Of a stretch of DNA of 15,340 nt, positions 1-7,311 are shown piece by piece. The stretch lies in NCBI GenBank assembly GCA_002419295.1, contig DIFW01000020.1, positions 1-15,340 on the forward strand, in the 5' to 3' direction. Numbering within the stretch: the stretch's first letter is position 1; every line of letters begins with the position of its first letter. The position numbers and the translations under genes are program-made. Source of the stretch: Patescibacteria group bacterium UBA5738. Lineage in GTDB: Bacteria; Patescibacteriota; Minisyncoccia; Minisyncoccales; UBA5738. The notes below the pieces were generated by a model. The model had not been told where the DNA came from and did no database searches. It saw only the letters and a program-made list of their open reading frames with translations.

Positions 1-2
1 CT

Positions 3-809
3 CTGCCGAATCTGTTTTTGGCGATAATGGCCGTCGCCAACGGCATTCCCGAGCTTTCGCTGGGCGACATTTTGGGCGGCAACGTGGTGGATATGACATT
101 GGCCGTGGCTTTAGCCGCGTTTTTTTCAAAAAACGGAATCGATGCCAAGGGCGGCACCATTCAAACCAGCTTGATATTCACATTCGCCGCCGCGATTTTG
201 CCGCTGGCGTTTTTGCTGGACAATAATTTGTCGCGCGTTGACGGAATACTGCTTTTGGCCCTGTTTTTTGCCTATATTTATTGGTTGCTTTCAAAAAAAG
301 AACGGTTCAAAATAATCTACAGCGAGCATCAAGTTTCTATCGGCAAACAATTCAAAGATTTCTGGCGGGATATCGCCAAAGTCGGCGCCGGAATTGCCGG
401 ATTGATAATTATCGCGCAAACTCTTATTTTTTCGGCTCAATCATTTTCCGATCAAATGGGAATTTCTTTGTCGGTGATCGGCATCTTGATCATCGGTTTG
501 GGCAATTGCCTTCCGGAAATTTATTTTGGCATTGCCGCCGCCAAAAAGGAAAAAACAAAAATGATCCTGGGTGATTTAATGGGGGCGGTGATTATGTCCG
601 GCACTTTTGTTCTGGGATTGGTGGCAATGCTTTCCCCGATAGAGATCGGGCATTTGGCAAGATTCGCGGCGGCGCGCTATTTTTTATTCGCGGCGGCGGT
701 ATTTTTCTACATTTGCGCCCGATCCGGGCAAAAAATCACCAAAAAAGAAGCATTAATGCTTTTGGCGGTTTATATCGCATTCTTGATTACCGAAATATTC
801 GCCAAATAA
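3..809 (+). CDS. Ca2+/cation antiporter (CaCA family), 5'-truncated by window edge
   Basis: Integral membrane exchanger of the Na+/Ca2+ (CaCA) superfamily, which moves cations across the cytoplasmic membrane against Na+ or H+. The reading frame is open to the window edge, so the TTG at 18 is probably internal and the true start lies upstream. Two alpha-repeat motifs are visible. The first is LPNLFLAIMAVANG followed by LSLGDILGGNVVDMT, at the very start. The second is GNCLPEIYFGIAAAKKEKTK followed by MILGDLMGAVIMSGT, about two thirds along. They align with each other, as expected for inverted-topology repeats. Between and after them are several hydrophobic segments and one cytosolic loop (KKERFKIIYSEHQ). 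The first repeat has Asn where PE normally supplies a cation-binding Glu; the second keeps LPE. The gene converges on uvrB with a 15-bp gap. The family call is firm; ion specificity cannot be told. Confidence 0.8.
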   Translation: MPNLFLAIMAVANGIPELSLGDILGGNVVDMTLAVALAAFFSKNGIDAKGGTIQTSLIFTFAAAILPLAFLLDNNLSRVDGILLLALFFAYIYWLLSKKERFKIIYSEHQVSIGKQFKDFWRDIAKVGAGIAGLIIIAQTLIFSAQSFSDQMGISLSVIGILIIGLGNCLPEIYFGIAAAKKEKTKMILGDLMGAVIMSGTFVLGLVAMLSPIEIGHLARFAAARYFLFAAAVFFYICARSGQKITKKEALMLLAVYIAFLITEIFAK

Positions 810-824
810 TTCATAATTAAAAAT

Positions 825-2792
825 CTATTGTGAGTTATCTTTTGTTTTCAGTTTGATTTCCTGAATTTGCGCGCGGATTTGCGCGGCTTTTTCAAATTGC
901 AGATTGCGCCGCGCCAGATCCAATTTGGCGGTTAATTCTTTTTGGTATTCTTTGATGAATTCATCATTCGGCATTTTTTCTTCAATTTTGTCGCGCGCCG
1001 ACAGGGTTTCTTTGATTTCTTTGTAAATTATTTGGGGATTTATTCCTTGTTTTTTGTTGTAATTATCCTGGATTTTCCGGCGGCGGTCGGTTTCTTCCAT
1101 CGCGCGGCGCATTGAACCGGTGATGTTGTCCGCGTACATAACCACCAGACCGTCCGGATGGCGGCTGGCCCGTCCCATAATCTGGACCAATGAAGTTTCG
1201 TCGCGCAAAAATCCTTCTTTGTCGGCATCGAAAATTATGATCAGCGACACTTCCGGCAAGTCCAGTCCTTCGCGCAAAAGATTGATACCGACCAAAACAT
1301 CGAATTTCCCTTTGCGCAAATCCGCCAAAATTTTCGGACGGGCAAGAGTTTTGATTTCCGAATGAAGGTATTCGGCTTTGATGCGGCGTTGCTTTAAGTG
1401 ATCGGCCAGCGCTTCGGACAGCCGCTTGGTGATTGTGAGGCAAAGCGTCCGTTGGCCGAGTTTTTTGCGCGCTTCAATTTCTTTGATTGCATTGTCGATT
1501 TGATTTTCGGTCGCGCGAATTTCAATTTGCGGATCAAGCAAATAAGTCGGCCGCACGATCTGCTCGGCGATTTGTTTTGAAGTTTTCTTTTCATAATCGC
1601 CGGGCGTGGCGGAAACAAAAACTGTTTGATTGATCTTTTTCAAAAATTCACTGTATTTCAGCGGGCGGTTGTCAATCGCCGACGGCAGGCGAAAACCATA
1701 GTTGATCAGCGGCTGTTCGCGGGCGAAATCGCCGGCTTGCATGCCGCGGATTTGCGGCACGGTAATGTGCGACTCGTCGATCATCAGCAAATAGTCTTTG
1801 GGGAAATAATCAAGCAGGGTATAGGGCGCTGAATCCGGTTCCCGAAAATCCAGATGGCGCGAATAATTTTCAATGCCATGGCACCAGCCGGTTTCTTTAA
1901 TCAATGAAATATCATATTCCGTGCGGCGGCGAATCCGTTCGGCTTCAACCAATTTATCCTGTTTTTTAAAATAAGCGGTTTGCGCTTCCATTTCTTTTTT
2001 AATGTTTTCGATCGCCTCGTTGACTTTATCGCCCCCGGCCATCCAGAATTTTGCTGGCCACAAATCCGCTTCCGCCGCGGGAATGAAATTCCCAAATGGC
2101 GCTTCGCATTCGGCCAAACCAATAATTTTGCCATTAACAATTTCTATCCGGTTGATGGTTTTCGCTCCCGCCAGCCAAACATCAACAAAATTCATCCGCT
2201 TGCGGAATCGTCCGCAAGCCAGCTCATAATCATTGCGTTCGTATTGCAAATCCAGCAAGCGTCCAAACAATTGTTCAAACGACATCGTGTCGCCCACTTT
2301 CAAAATCAACCTCTCCCTTAAATAAGTTTCGGGCTTTCCCAAATTGTAAATGCAGGAAACCGATGCCACGATAATCGTATCGCGGCGCGAAAGCACTCCT
2401 TGCACCGCCTCATGGCGCAAGCGATCAATTTCTTGATTAACCATTGAATCCTTTTCAATATAAGTGTCAGTCGCGGGAATATACGCCTCGGGCTGGTAAT
2501 AATCGTAATAAGACACAAAATAGCTCACCTGATTGTTCGGGAAAAACCCCTTAAATTCCTCATACAACTGCGCCGCCAGAGTTTTATTGGGCGAAATCAC
2601 CAAAGTCGGCTTGTTGGTTTTTTCAATCACCTTGGCCATCGTATAGGTCTTGCCCGACCCGGTCACGCCCAAAAGCGTCTGAAACTCAAAACCGGCCTTT
2701 ATTCCTTGGCTTAATTTGGTAATGGCCTGCGGCTGATCCCCCCGCGGCTGAAACTCGGATATAATTTTCAATTTACAGTTTTCAATTTTCAT
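825..2792 (-). CDS. uvrB: Excinuclease ABC subunit UvrB
   Basis: Damage-verifying helicase-like subunit of nucleotide excision repair. It receives DNA from UvrA, opens it with a beta-hairpin and recruits UvrC. At 655 aa it has normal length. FQPRGDQPQAI is at residues 14-24, Walker A GVTGSGKT at 42-49, the beta-hairpin YDYYQPEAYIP at 96-106 and the Walker B/DESH box at 339-342. Helicase motifs V and VI (INLLREGLDLPE; QIMGRASR) follow, and a C-terminal UVR coiled-coil motif (LARRNLQFEKAAQIRAQI) lies near residues 618-636. The first ten residues, MKIENCKLKI, are encoded by an A/T-rich repeat-like string, so the exact start is less certain than the rest. No clear Shine-Dalgarno is seen. It is followed on the same strand by nothing within the operon; uvrC lies upstream, separated by a small plus-strand gene. 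Confidence 0.97.
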   Translation of the reverse strand: MKIENCKLKIISEFQPRGDQPQAITKLSQGIKAGFEFQTLLGVTGSGKTYTMAKVIEKTNKPTLVISPNKTLAAQLYEEFKGFFPNNQVSYFVSYYDYYQPEAYIPATDTYIEKDSMVNQEIDRLRHEAVQGVLSRRDTIIVASVSCIYNLGKPETYLRERLILKVGDTMSFEQLFGRLLDLQYERNDYELACGRFRKRMNFVDVWLAGAKTINRIEIVNGKIIGLAECEAPFGNFIPAAEADLWPAKFWMAGGDKVNEAIENIKKEMEAQTAYFKKQDKLVEAERIRRRTEYDISLIKETGWCHGIENYSRHLDFREPDSAPYTLLDYFPKDYLLMIDESHITVPQIRGMQAGDFAREQPLINYGFRLPSAIDNRPLKYSEFLKKINQTVFVSATPGDYEKKTSKQIAEQIVRPTYLLDPQIEIRATENQIDNAIKEIEARKKLGQRTLCLTITKRLSEALADHLKQRRIKAEYLHSEIKTLARPKILADLRKGKFDVLVGINLLREGLDLPEVSLIIIFDADKEGFLRDETSLVQIMGRASRHPDGLVVMYADNITGSMRRAMEETDRRRKIQDNYNKKQGINPQIIYKEIKETLSARDKIEEKMPNDEFIKEYQKELTAKLDLARRNLQFEKAAQIRAQIQEIKLKTKDNSQ

Positions 2793-2824
2793 TGAATTTT
2801 CAATGTATCAATTTTCAAAAAAAC

Positions 2825-2853
2825 TTGACATTATAATTTTTTAATTTAATATA
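2825..2853 (+). promoter_or_regulatory. Promoter of the 46-codon gene
   Basis: A perfect -35 TTGACA (2825-2830) is followed after 16-17 bp by TAATAT/AATATA (2847-2853). The predicted transcription start falls at or within a base or two of the ATG at 2860, which would make the transcript leaderless. The surrounding sequence is very A/T-rich, so the -10 alone would mean little; the exact -35 at the right spacing is the support. Confidence 0.55.
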
Positions 2854-2859
2854 TCAACT

Positions 2860-3000
2860 ATGTACATTCCAGGAATTGTCCGGCTGGAAGGGCCGGGAGG
2901 GCAAGAAGTAAAAGGAGAATGGAAAGTTAAGAATATTAAATATGAGAATGGAACTATTACGGCAATTACTTTGGCTCCTTTAGCTCCTTTTAAAAAATAA
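2860..3000 (+). CDS. Small hypothetical protein, 46 aa, probably leaderless
   Basis: An ORF begins MYIPGIVRLEGPGGQEVKGE and ends in a short Pro/Leu/Lys tail. It is not hydrophobic enough for a membrane segment, has no Cys, and reads like a small soluble beta-rich protein (alternating hydrophobic residues in WKVKNIKYENGTITAITLA). I do not recognise the family. It is supported as a real gene by context. A consensus -35 with a weak -10 places the transcript start at the ATG, there is no Shine-Dalgarno, and a hairpin with a T-run begins 13 bp after the stop. It fills the gap between uvrB and uvrC on the opposite strand and converges with uvrC. Without a homolog it could still be a chance ORF. Confidence 0.5.
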   Translation: MYIPGIVRLEGPGGQEVKGEWKVKNIKYENGTITAITLAPLAPFKK

Positions 3001-3013
3001 CCTTGAACTATCG

Positions 3014-3040
3014 CTTAATTTTATTAAGTTTCTTTTTTTA
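3014..3040 (+). terminator. Intrinsic terminator after the 46-codon gene
   Basis: CTTAAT (3014-3019) and ATTAAG (3023-3028) form a 6-bp stem with a 3-nt loop, followed by a T-rich run (3029-3039) on the plus strand. The stem is A/T-rich and therefore weak. It overlaps the last codons of the convergent uvrC gene, which reads the run as its Lys-Lys-Glu-Thr end. Confidence 0.45.
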
Positions 3041-4169
3041 TTATTTTTACCCGCTGCAGTTTATTATACCCGATGGCGAAGCGATGGGCTTCGTTGCGGA
3101 TTTGCAAAAGCAGATTTGACAAATTGGACGGTAGCTTCGACAATTGGGCGTAATTTTTGGAGAATTTAGTAAATAACTTGCCGTCTTTATCGCCGATCTT
3201 GGCCACGGCCAACACCGGAATGTTCTTTACGTTTTGCGCGGCCTTTAATTGCCCTTTGCCGCCATCCAAAAGAATCAAATCGGGGAGCGGCCATTCCTTG
3301 TGCTTCATTCTCCGTTTTAAAATTTCCGCCAAGGATGCCACATCGTTTTGCCCTCGCACGGTTTTAATTTTAAACTTCCGATATTCCTTTTTATTGGCTC
3401 TGCCGTTTTCAAACACCACCATTGACCCCGTTGCCAGCGTCCCGCCCAAATTGGAAATATCATACCCCTCAACCCTCATTTTTTTCAGAGGGTCTAACCC
3501 TCTGAAACAGAGGGTTAGACCCTCTGAAAAATGGGTTGGTAATCTTTGACCTTGATAGATTCGAAACAAACTTCTTAAAACAGCTATCGCCTTAAGATAA
3601 GTTAATTTTGTTTTTTTGTCCACGCACGGAGCTAAACACAATTTTAAATCGCGATAAAAGCATGGTTTTTTCGGCAAATCGCGGCACGAGCGATAGGGCA
3701 GTATTTTACGGATTTCTTTTAAAAACGATTTTGCTTCACACCCGGACACATACGGCCCAAAACAATCTTGAAAGGGTCTGACCCTTTCAACTTTAAAAGG
3801 GTCAGACCCTTTCAAGGCAGGTTGATGGGTGAGATAGACGCGGGGGAAATCATCGGCGGACAGCGCGATGTAAAAATAACTTTTGTCGTCTTTCCATTCC
3901 ACATTCCAGCGCGGCTGGAGTTTTTTGATGAATTGCTGTTCCAGCAAAAGCGCTTCTTTTTCGCCGTCAGCCAAAATAAAATCAATATCGGCGATTTGCG
4001 CCACAAAATCAAAGGCGTGCTGGTCCGGCTTTTGAAAATGGTTTTTCACCCGCTTTTTCAAATTCTTGGCCTTGCCCACATAAATCACCCGCTCATTTAT
4101 ATCCTTAAAAAAATACACCCCGGCCTTGTCCGGCAGACTCTCAATTTTGTTTTTCAAATCATTGTCCAT
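3024..4169 (-). CDS. uvrC: Excinuclease ABC subunit UvrC, short form lacking UVR and HhH domains
   Basis: Dual endonuclease of nucleotide excision repair that cuts on both sides of the lesion. The N-terminal GIY-YIG nuclease (about residues 14-95) shows GVYFF, IYVGKAKNLKKRV with Arg40, and Glu77. Four cysteines at 162, 170, 178 and 182 match the iron-sulfur ligands of UvrC. The C-terminal RNase H-like nuclease has Asp237 (GYDIS), Asp276, Asp302 (LLDGGKGQ) and His362 (NEAHRFAI). The protein is 381 aa, against about 600 for the family. The UVR domain between the Cys cluster and GYDIS is missing, and the protein stops right after the nuclease, without the (HhH)2 domain. Two palindromic repeats are translated in frame at residues ~118-135 and ~214-229. 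All catalytic residues remain, so the gene looks functional rather than decayed. A weak TTGAAA/TAGGTT promoter may lie just upstream of the ATG. Confidence 0.93.
   Translation of the reverse strand: MDNDLKNKIESLPDKAGVYFFKDINERVIYVGKAKNLKKRVKNHFQKPDQHAFDFVAQIADIDFILADGEKEALLLEQQFIKKLQPRWNVEWKDDKSYFYIALSADDFPRVYLTHQPALKGSDPFKVERVRPFQDCFGPYVSGCEAKSFLKEIRKILPYRSCRDLPKKPCFYRDLKLCLAPCVDKKTKLTYLKAIAVLRSLFRIYQGQRLPTHFSEGLTLCFRGLDPLKKMRVEGYDISNLGGTLATGSMVVFENGRANKKEYRKFKIKTVRGQNDVASLAEILKRRMKHKEWPLPDLILLDGGKGQLKAAQNVKNIPVLAVAKIGDKDGKLFTKFSKNYAQLSKLPSNLSNLLLQIRNEAHRFAIGYNKLQRVKIIKKET
3483..3529. repeat. Palindromic repeat element inside uvrC (copy 2, AGAGGGT type)
   Basis: A perfect 22-bp inverted repeat around a 3-nt loop (AAA). 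Each arm is itself palindromic around CTA/TAG (CAGAGGGTCTAACCCTCTG), so the element can fold as one long hairpin or two short ones. It lies in frame in uvrC and is translated as SEGLTLCFRGLDPLK just before the RNase H-like domain. It shares its design and GGGTC/GACCC core with the element at 3767-3816. Confidence 0.9.
3767..3816. repeat. Palindromic repeat element inside uvrC (copy 1, AAAGGGT type)
   Basis: Two 24-nt arms around a 2-nt loop, complementary except for one position. Each arm contains the shorter palindrome AAAGGGTCTGACCCTTT. It is translated in frame within UvrC as LKGSDPFKVERVRPFQ, between FPRVYLTHQP and the conserved FGPY. Compared with copy 2, the sequence differs but the pairing is kept in both arms, which points to selection on, or origin from, a folded nucleic acid. 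Confidence 0.9.
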
Positions 4170-4196
4170 CTTTTTAACCTACCACAAAACCAGGTC

Positions 4197-4225
4197 TTTT
4201 CAAGATTGGGATTTGGGGGTATAAT
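4197..4225 (+). promoter_or_regulatory. Candidate uvrA promoter
   Basis: TATAAT (4220-4225) stands 17 bp after TTTTCA (4197-4202), a 4/6 match to the -35 consensus. Transcription would start near 4232 and give a ~123-nt A/T-rich leader before uvrA. It lies in the divergent uvrC-uvrA interval and reads toward uvrA. Confidence 0.45.
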
Positions 4226-4261
4226 AAAGCGCTACGCCAACTAAATTAAAAATTACAGTGC

Positions 4262-4353
4262 AAAATTTAAAATGATTAAATGCATAATCATCCGAATTTA
4301 TAAATTTTTTATTTTACAGTCATTTTTAATTTTGATTTTTCATTTTAAATTTT
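4262..4353. repeat. A/T-rich inverted repeat in the uvrA leader
   Basis: AAAATTTAAAATGA (4262-4275) is exactly complementary to TCATTTTAAATTTT (4340-4353), 64 nt further on. The second arm ends one base before the uvrA ATG. In such A/T-rich DNA a 14-bp match is suggestive but not conclusive. It could fold the leader next to the start codon or be a worn mobile element end. Confidence 0.45.
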
Positions 4354-4354
4354 T

Positions 4355-7246
4355 ATGGATGATTTCATTGAACTTTCGGGCGTTAAGGTGCACAATTTGA
4401 AAAATATCAGTGTTAAGATCCCCAAAAACAAATTGGTGGTGATTTGCGGTATCTCCGGGTCGGGAAAGTCGTCGCTGGCGTTTGACACGATCTTTAACGA
4501 GGGCCAGCGGCGATATTTGGAAAGTTTATCGTCATACGCGCGGCAATTTTTGGGCGGTTTGAAAAAACCGGATGTGGAAAAAATCAGCGGATTGTCGCCC
4601 ACGATCGCGGTGAATCAAAAAACCATTTCTTCCAACCCGCGTTCCACCGTGGGCACGCTCACCGAGATTTACGACTATCTGCGCTTGCTTTATTCGCACA
4701 TCGGCATCGCGCATTGTCCCAAATGCGGCAAACCGGTGTCATCGCAAACGCCGGAACATATCGCCCAAAAAGTTTATGAGAGCGCGCTCAAAACTTCAAT
4801 TACGGTTATTTCCCCGGTAATAAGCGCCAAAAAAGGCGCCCATCAAGGCATTCTGGAAGAAATCTATCGTTCCGGATGGCCGAAAATCATTATTGACGGC
4901 ATCACCTACGATGCCGCGGAGGCCAAAGACAAAATTTTAGACAAAAACAAAGCGCACACCATCAGCGTACCCATTGATGCTTTTGATTTGAGACGGTATA
5001 ACGACAACCAGTCGCCGGCGCGCCGGAGCGAAACGACAACGAAACAAAAAAAAGGAATCTCAAAGACCGAAAAAGAAGCGCTGGCCAACAAAAAGAAAAA
5101 GATAGAAAGTATTTTAAGAGAGGAAAAAGAACGAATCTTGGCGGCGGTGAAAAAGGCATTGGAAATGGGCAAGGGTAAAATTATCGCCGGACAATCGTTT
5201 TCCAGCCGCTTTTGCTGTTCGGAATGCGATATTTCCTTGCCCGATATTGAGCCCAAAATTTTTTCGTTCAACAGTCCCTATGGCGCGTGTTCCACCTGCC
5301 AAGGATTGGGAAAACTTGCCAAGGTTAATGAAGCATTGATTCTGAATCCTCGCTTGTCGCTTAATCAGGGCGCGATTTTGCCGTGGTTTTCGATGGGGCG
5401 ATGGTCATTGCGGACATTGGGAGTGCCGCACCAGAAATGGAGTTTGCAAAATCTGGCCGAAAAAGAAAATTTTTCATTGGACGAACCTTTTGGCAATCTG
5501 CCTGATCCTATCCGCCAATTAGTGCTCTATGGCGGCAAATCCCACGCAAGCTATGAAGGCGTTATTCCGCGCATGGAGCGAACTTATCGCGAAACCACTT
5601 CGGAATATCTGCGCCAAGAAATTGCCAAATATATGTCCGAAATTGAATGTTCGTCTTGCCGCGGGGCGCGGCTTTCGCCCGAAGCGCTGAGTGTCAAAAT
5701 AGGAGAAAAAAATATTCACCAGTTGTGCGCCTTGCCGGTGGCCGAAGAGATTGATTTTTTCAAGCAATTGCCGCAAAATTTGCCGCAAAAAGAAAAAGAA
5801 ATCGCCGCGCCGCTACTGCGCGAGATTTGCAAGCGATTAAATTTTTTGGTGGAAGTGGGCGTGGATTACATCAATCTGGCGCGCGAAGCCACAACGCTGT
5901 CCGTGGGCGAAAACCAGCGCATCCGTTTGGCCTGCCAGCTGGGTTCGGCGCTTTCGGGCGTGGTTTATGTTTTGGACGAACCCACCGTGGGTCTGCACCA
6001 GCGCGATGTTGATCGCTTAATCGGCGCGTTGCAAAAGCTCAAGGAATTAAAAAACACCGTGATCGTGGTGGAACACGACGAGCAAGTGATGTGCGCCGCG
6101 GACTGGATAATTGAAATCGGCCCCCTTGCCGGTACTCAAGGCGGAAAAGTGGTTTTTGAAGGCACGCCCGCGAAACTATTGCAATCAGGCACCATCACCG
6201 GAAAATATTTGAGCCGCAAATTATCAATGGCTACCGGTTACAAGAAAAAAGAAGTGAGCGAACGCACCCTGTGGCTGGAGCTTGGAGGCGCGTCCCAATT
6301 CACGCTCAAAAATGTTGATTTGAAAATTCCTTTGGGGAAATTGACCATGGTTTGCGGAGTTTCCGGATCGGGCAAAAGCACTTTGGTGATTGAAACATTG
6401 TCGGCGGCGCTACTGCGCGACATTATGCGCAGCCGCACCGTGCCGGGCCGCTATGAGACGATGAGCGGCATTGAACGGCTTAATAAAGCGGTTTTAGTGG
6501 ATCAGAGCCCGATCGGTAAAACGCCGCGCTCCAACCCTGCCACCTATACCGGAGTTTTTAATTACATCCGCGAACTCTACACCCGCACCCGCGACGCGCA
6601 AATGCGCGGTTTCACCCCGGGCCATTTTTCGTTCAACACCCAAAAAGGAAGATGTTCGGCATGCGCCGGAGAGGGGTTTCAAAAAGTGGAAATGTATTTT
6701 CTGCCCGATGTTTATGTGGAATGCGAGGTTTGCCGCGGCAAACGGTTCACCGCCGAGGTGTTGGGCGCCAAATATCACGACAAAAGCATCGCCGATGTTC
6801 TGGAAATGAGCATCAATGAAGCCAAAACTTTCTTTTCGGACATTCCTCCGATCCGCGACAAAATGGAACTGCTGTCCGATATTGGTCTGGGCTATTTACA
6901 GTTGGGACAGTCCGCGCCCAGCTTGTCGGGCGGAGAAGCCCAGCGAGTAAAGCTGGCCACCGAACTGGCCAAGCGCGACACCGGCAGAACAATTTACATT
7001 TTGGATGAACCGACTGTGGGTCTGCATTTTGACGATGCCAAAAAACTGATGATTATTTTGCGCCGCCTGGTAGAAAAAGGCAACACCGTGGTAATCATCG
7101 AACACAATCTGGAAATCATCAAAGAGGCAGACTGGTGCGTGGAGATGGGTCCCGACGGCGGCGGCAAAGGCGGCAAAATCATCTTCACCGGCACCCCGGA
7201 ACAATTAAAAAAGTCCAGTACATGGACCGCAAAATTTTTGAAATGA
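4355..7246 (+). CDS. uvrA: Excinuclease ABC subunit UvrA
   Basis: Damage-sensing ATPase of nucleotide excision repair; it loads UvrB onto lesions. It is 963 aa, slightly longer than usual. Two ABC modules are seen. Walker A1 GISGSGKSS is at 32-40 and Walker A2 GVSGSGKST at 668-676. Signature 1 is at 515-519 and signature 2, LSGGEAQRV, at 857. Both Walker B regions read VLDEPTVGLH or ILDEPTVGLH. Zinc-binding CPKC is at 121-124, a second CxxC set lies near residues 287-320, and CSAC...CEVC is at 767-793. Signature 1 reads LSVGENQ instead of LSGGEAQ. A Lys-rich stretch of about 45 residues (near 220-270) extends the UvrB-binding/insertion region. The gene is divergent from uvrC. No Shine-Dalgarno is seen before the ATG; the leader is A/T-rich with an inverted repeat. 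Confidence 0.97.
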   Translation: MDDFIELSGVKVHNLKNISVKIPKNKLVVICGISGSGKSSLAFDTIFNEGQRRYLESLSSYARQFLGGLKKPDVEKISGLSPTIAVNQKTISSNPRSTVGTLTEIYDYLRLLYSHIGIAHCPKCGKPVSSQTPEHIAQKVYESALKTSITVISPVISAKKGAHQGILEEIYRSGWPKIIIDGITYDAAEAKDKILDKNKAHTISVPIDAFDLRRYNDNQSPARRSETTTKQKKGISKTEKEALANKKKKIESILREEKERILAAVKKALEMGKGKIIAGQSFSSRFCCSECDISLPDIEPKIFSFNSPYGACSTCQGLGKLAKVNEALILNPRLSLNQGAILPWFSMGRWSLRTLGVPHQKWSLQNLAEKENFSLDEPFGNLPDPIRQLVLYGGKSHASYEGVIPRMERTYRETTSEYLRQEIAKYMSEIECSSCRGARLSPEALSVKIGEKNIHQLCALPVAEEIDFFKQLPQNLPQKEKEIAAPLLREICKRLNFLVEVGVDYINLAREATTLSVGENQRIRLACQLGSALSGVVYVLDEPTVGLHQRDVDRLIGALQKLKELKNTVIVVEHDEQVMCAADWIIEIGPLAGTQGGKVVFEGTPAKLLQSGTITGKYLSRKLSMATGYKKKEVSERTLWLELGGASQFTLKNVDLKIPLGKLTMVCGVSGSGKSTLVIETLSAALLRDIMRSRTVPGRYETMSGIERLNKAVLVDQSPIGKTPRSNPATYTGVFNYIRELYTRTRDAQMRGFTPGHFSFNTQKGRCSACAGEGFQKVEMYFLPDVYVECEVCRGKRFTAEVLGAKYHDKSIADVLEMSINEAKTFFSDIPPIRDKMELLSDIGLGYLQLGQSAPSLSGGEAQRVKLATELAKRDTGRTIYILDEPTVGLHFDDAKKLMIILRRLVEKGNTVVIIEHNLEIIKEADWCVEMGPDGGGKGGKIIFTGTPEQLKKSSTWTAKFLK

Positions 7247-7311
7247 TTGATTTTTCCAGCAAAATATGCAGAATATAGGTAAAAGTTATTTGTAAATTAG
7301 GAGGATTCAAA

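Noticed and set aside
3157..4244. Plus-strand ORFs opposite uvrC
   Set aside because: They are shadows of uvrC; the conserved active-site motifs are only on the minus strand.
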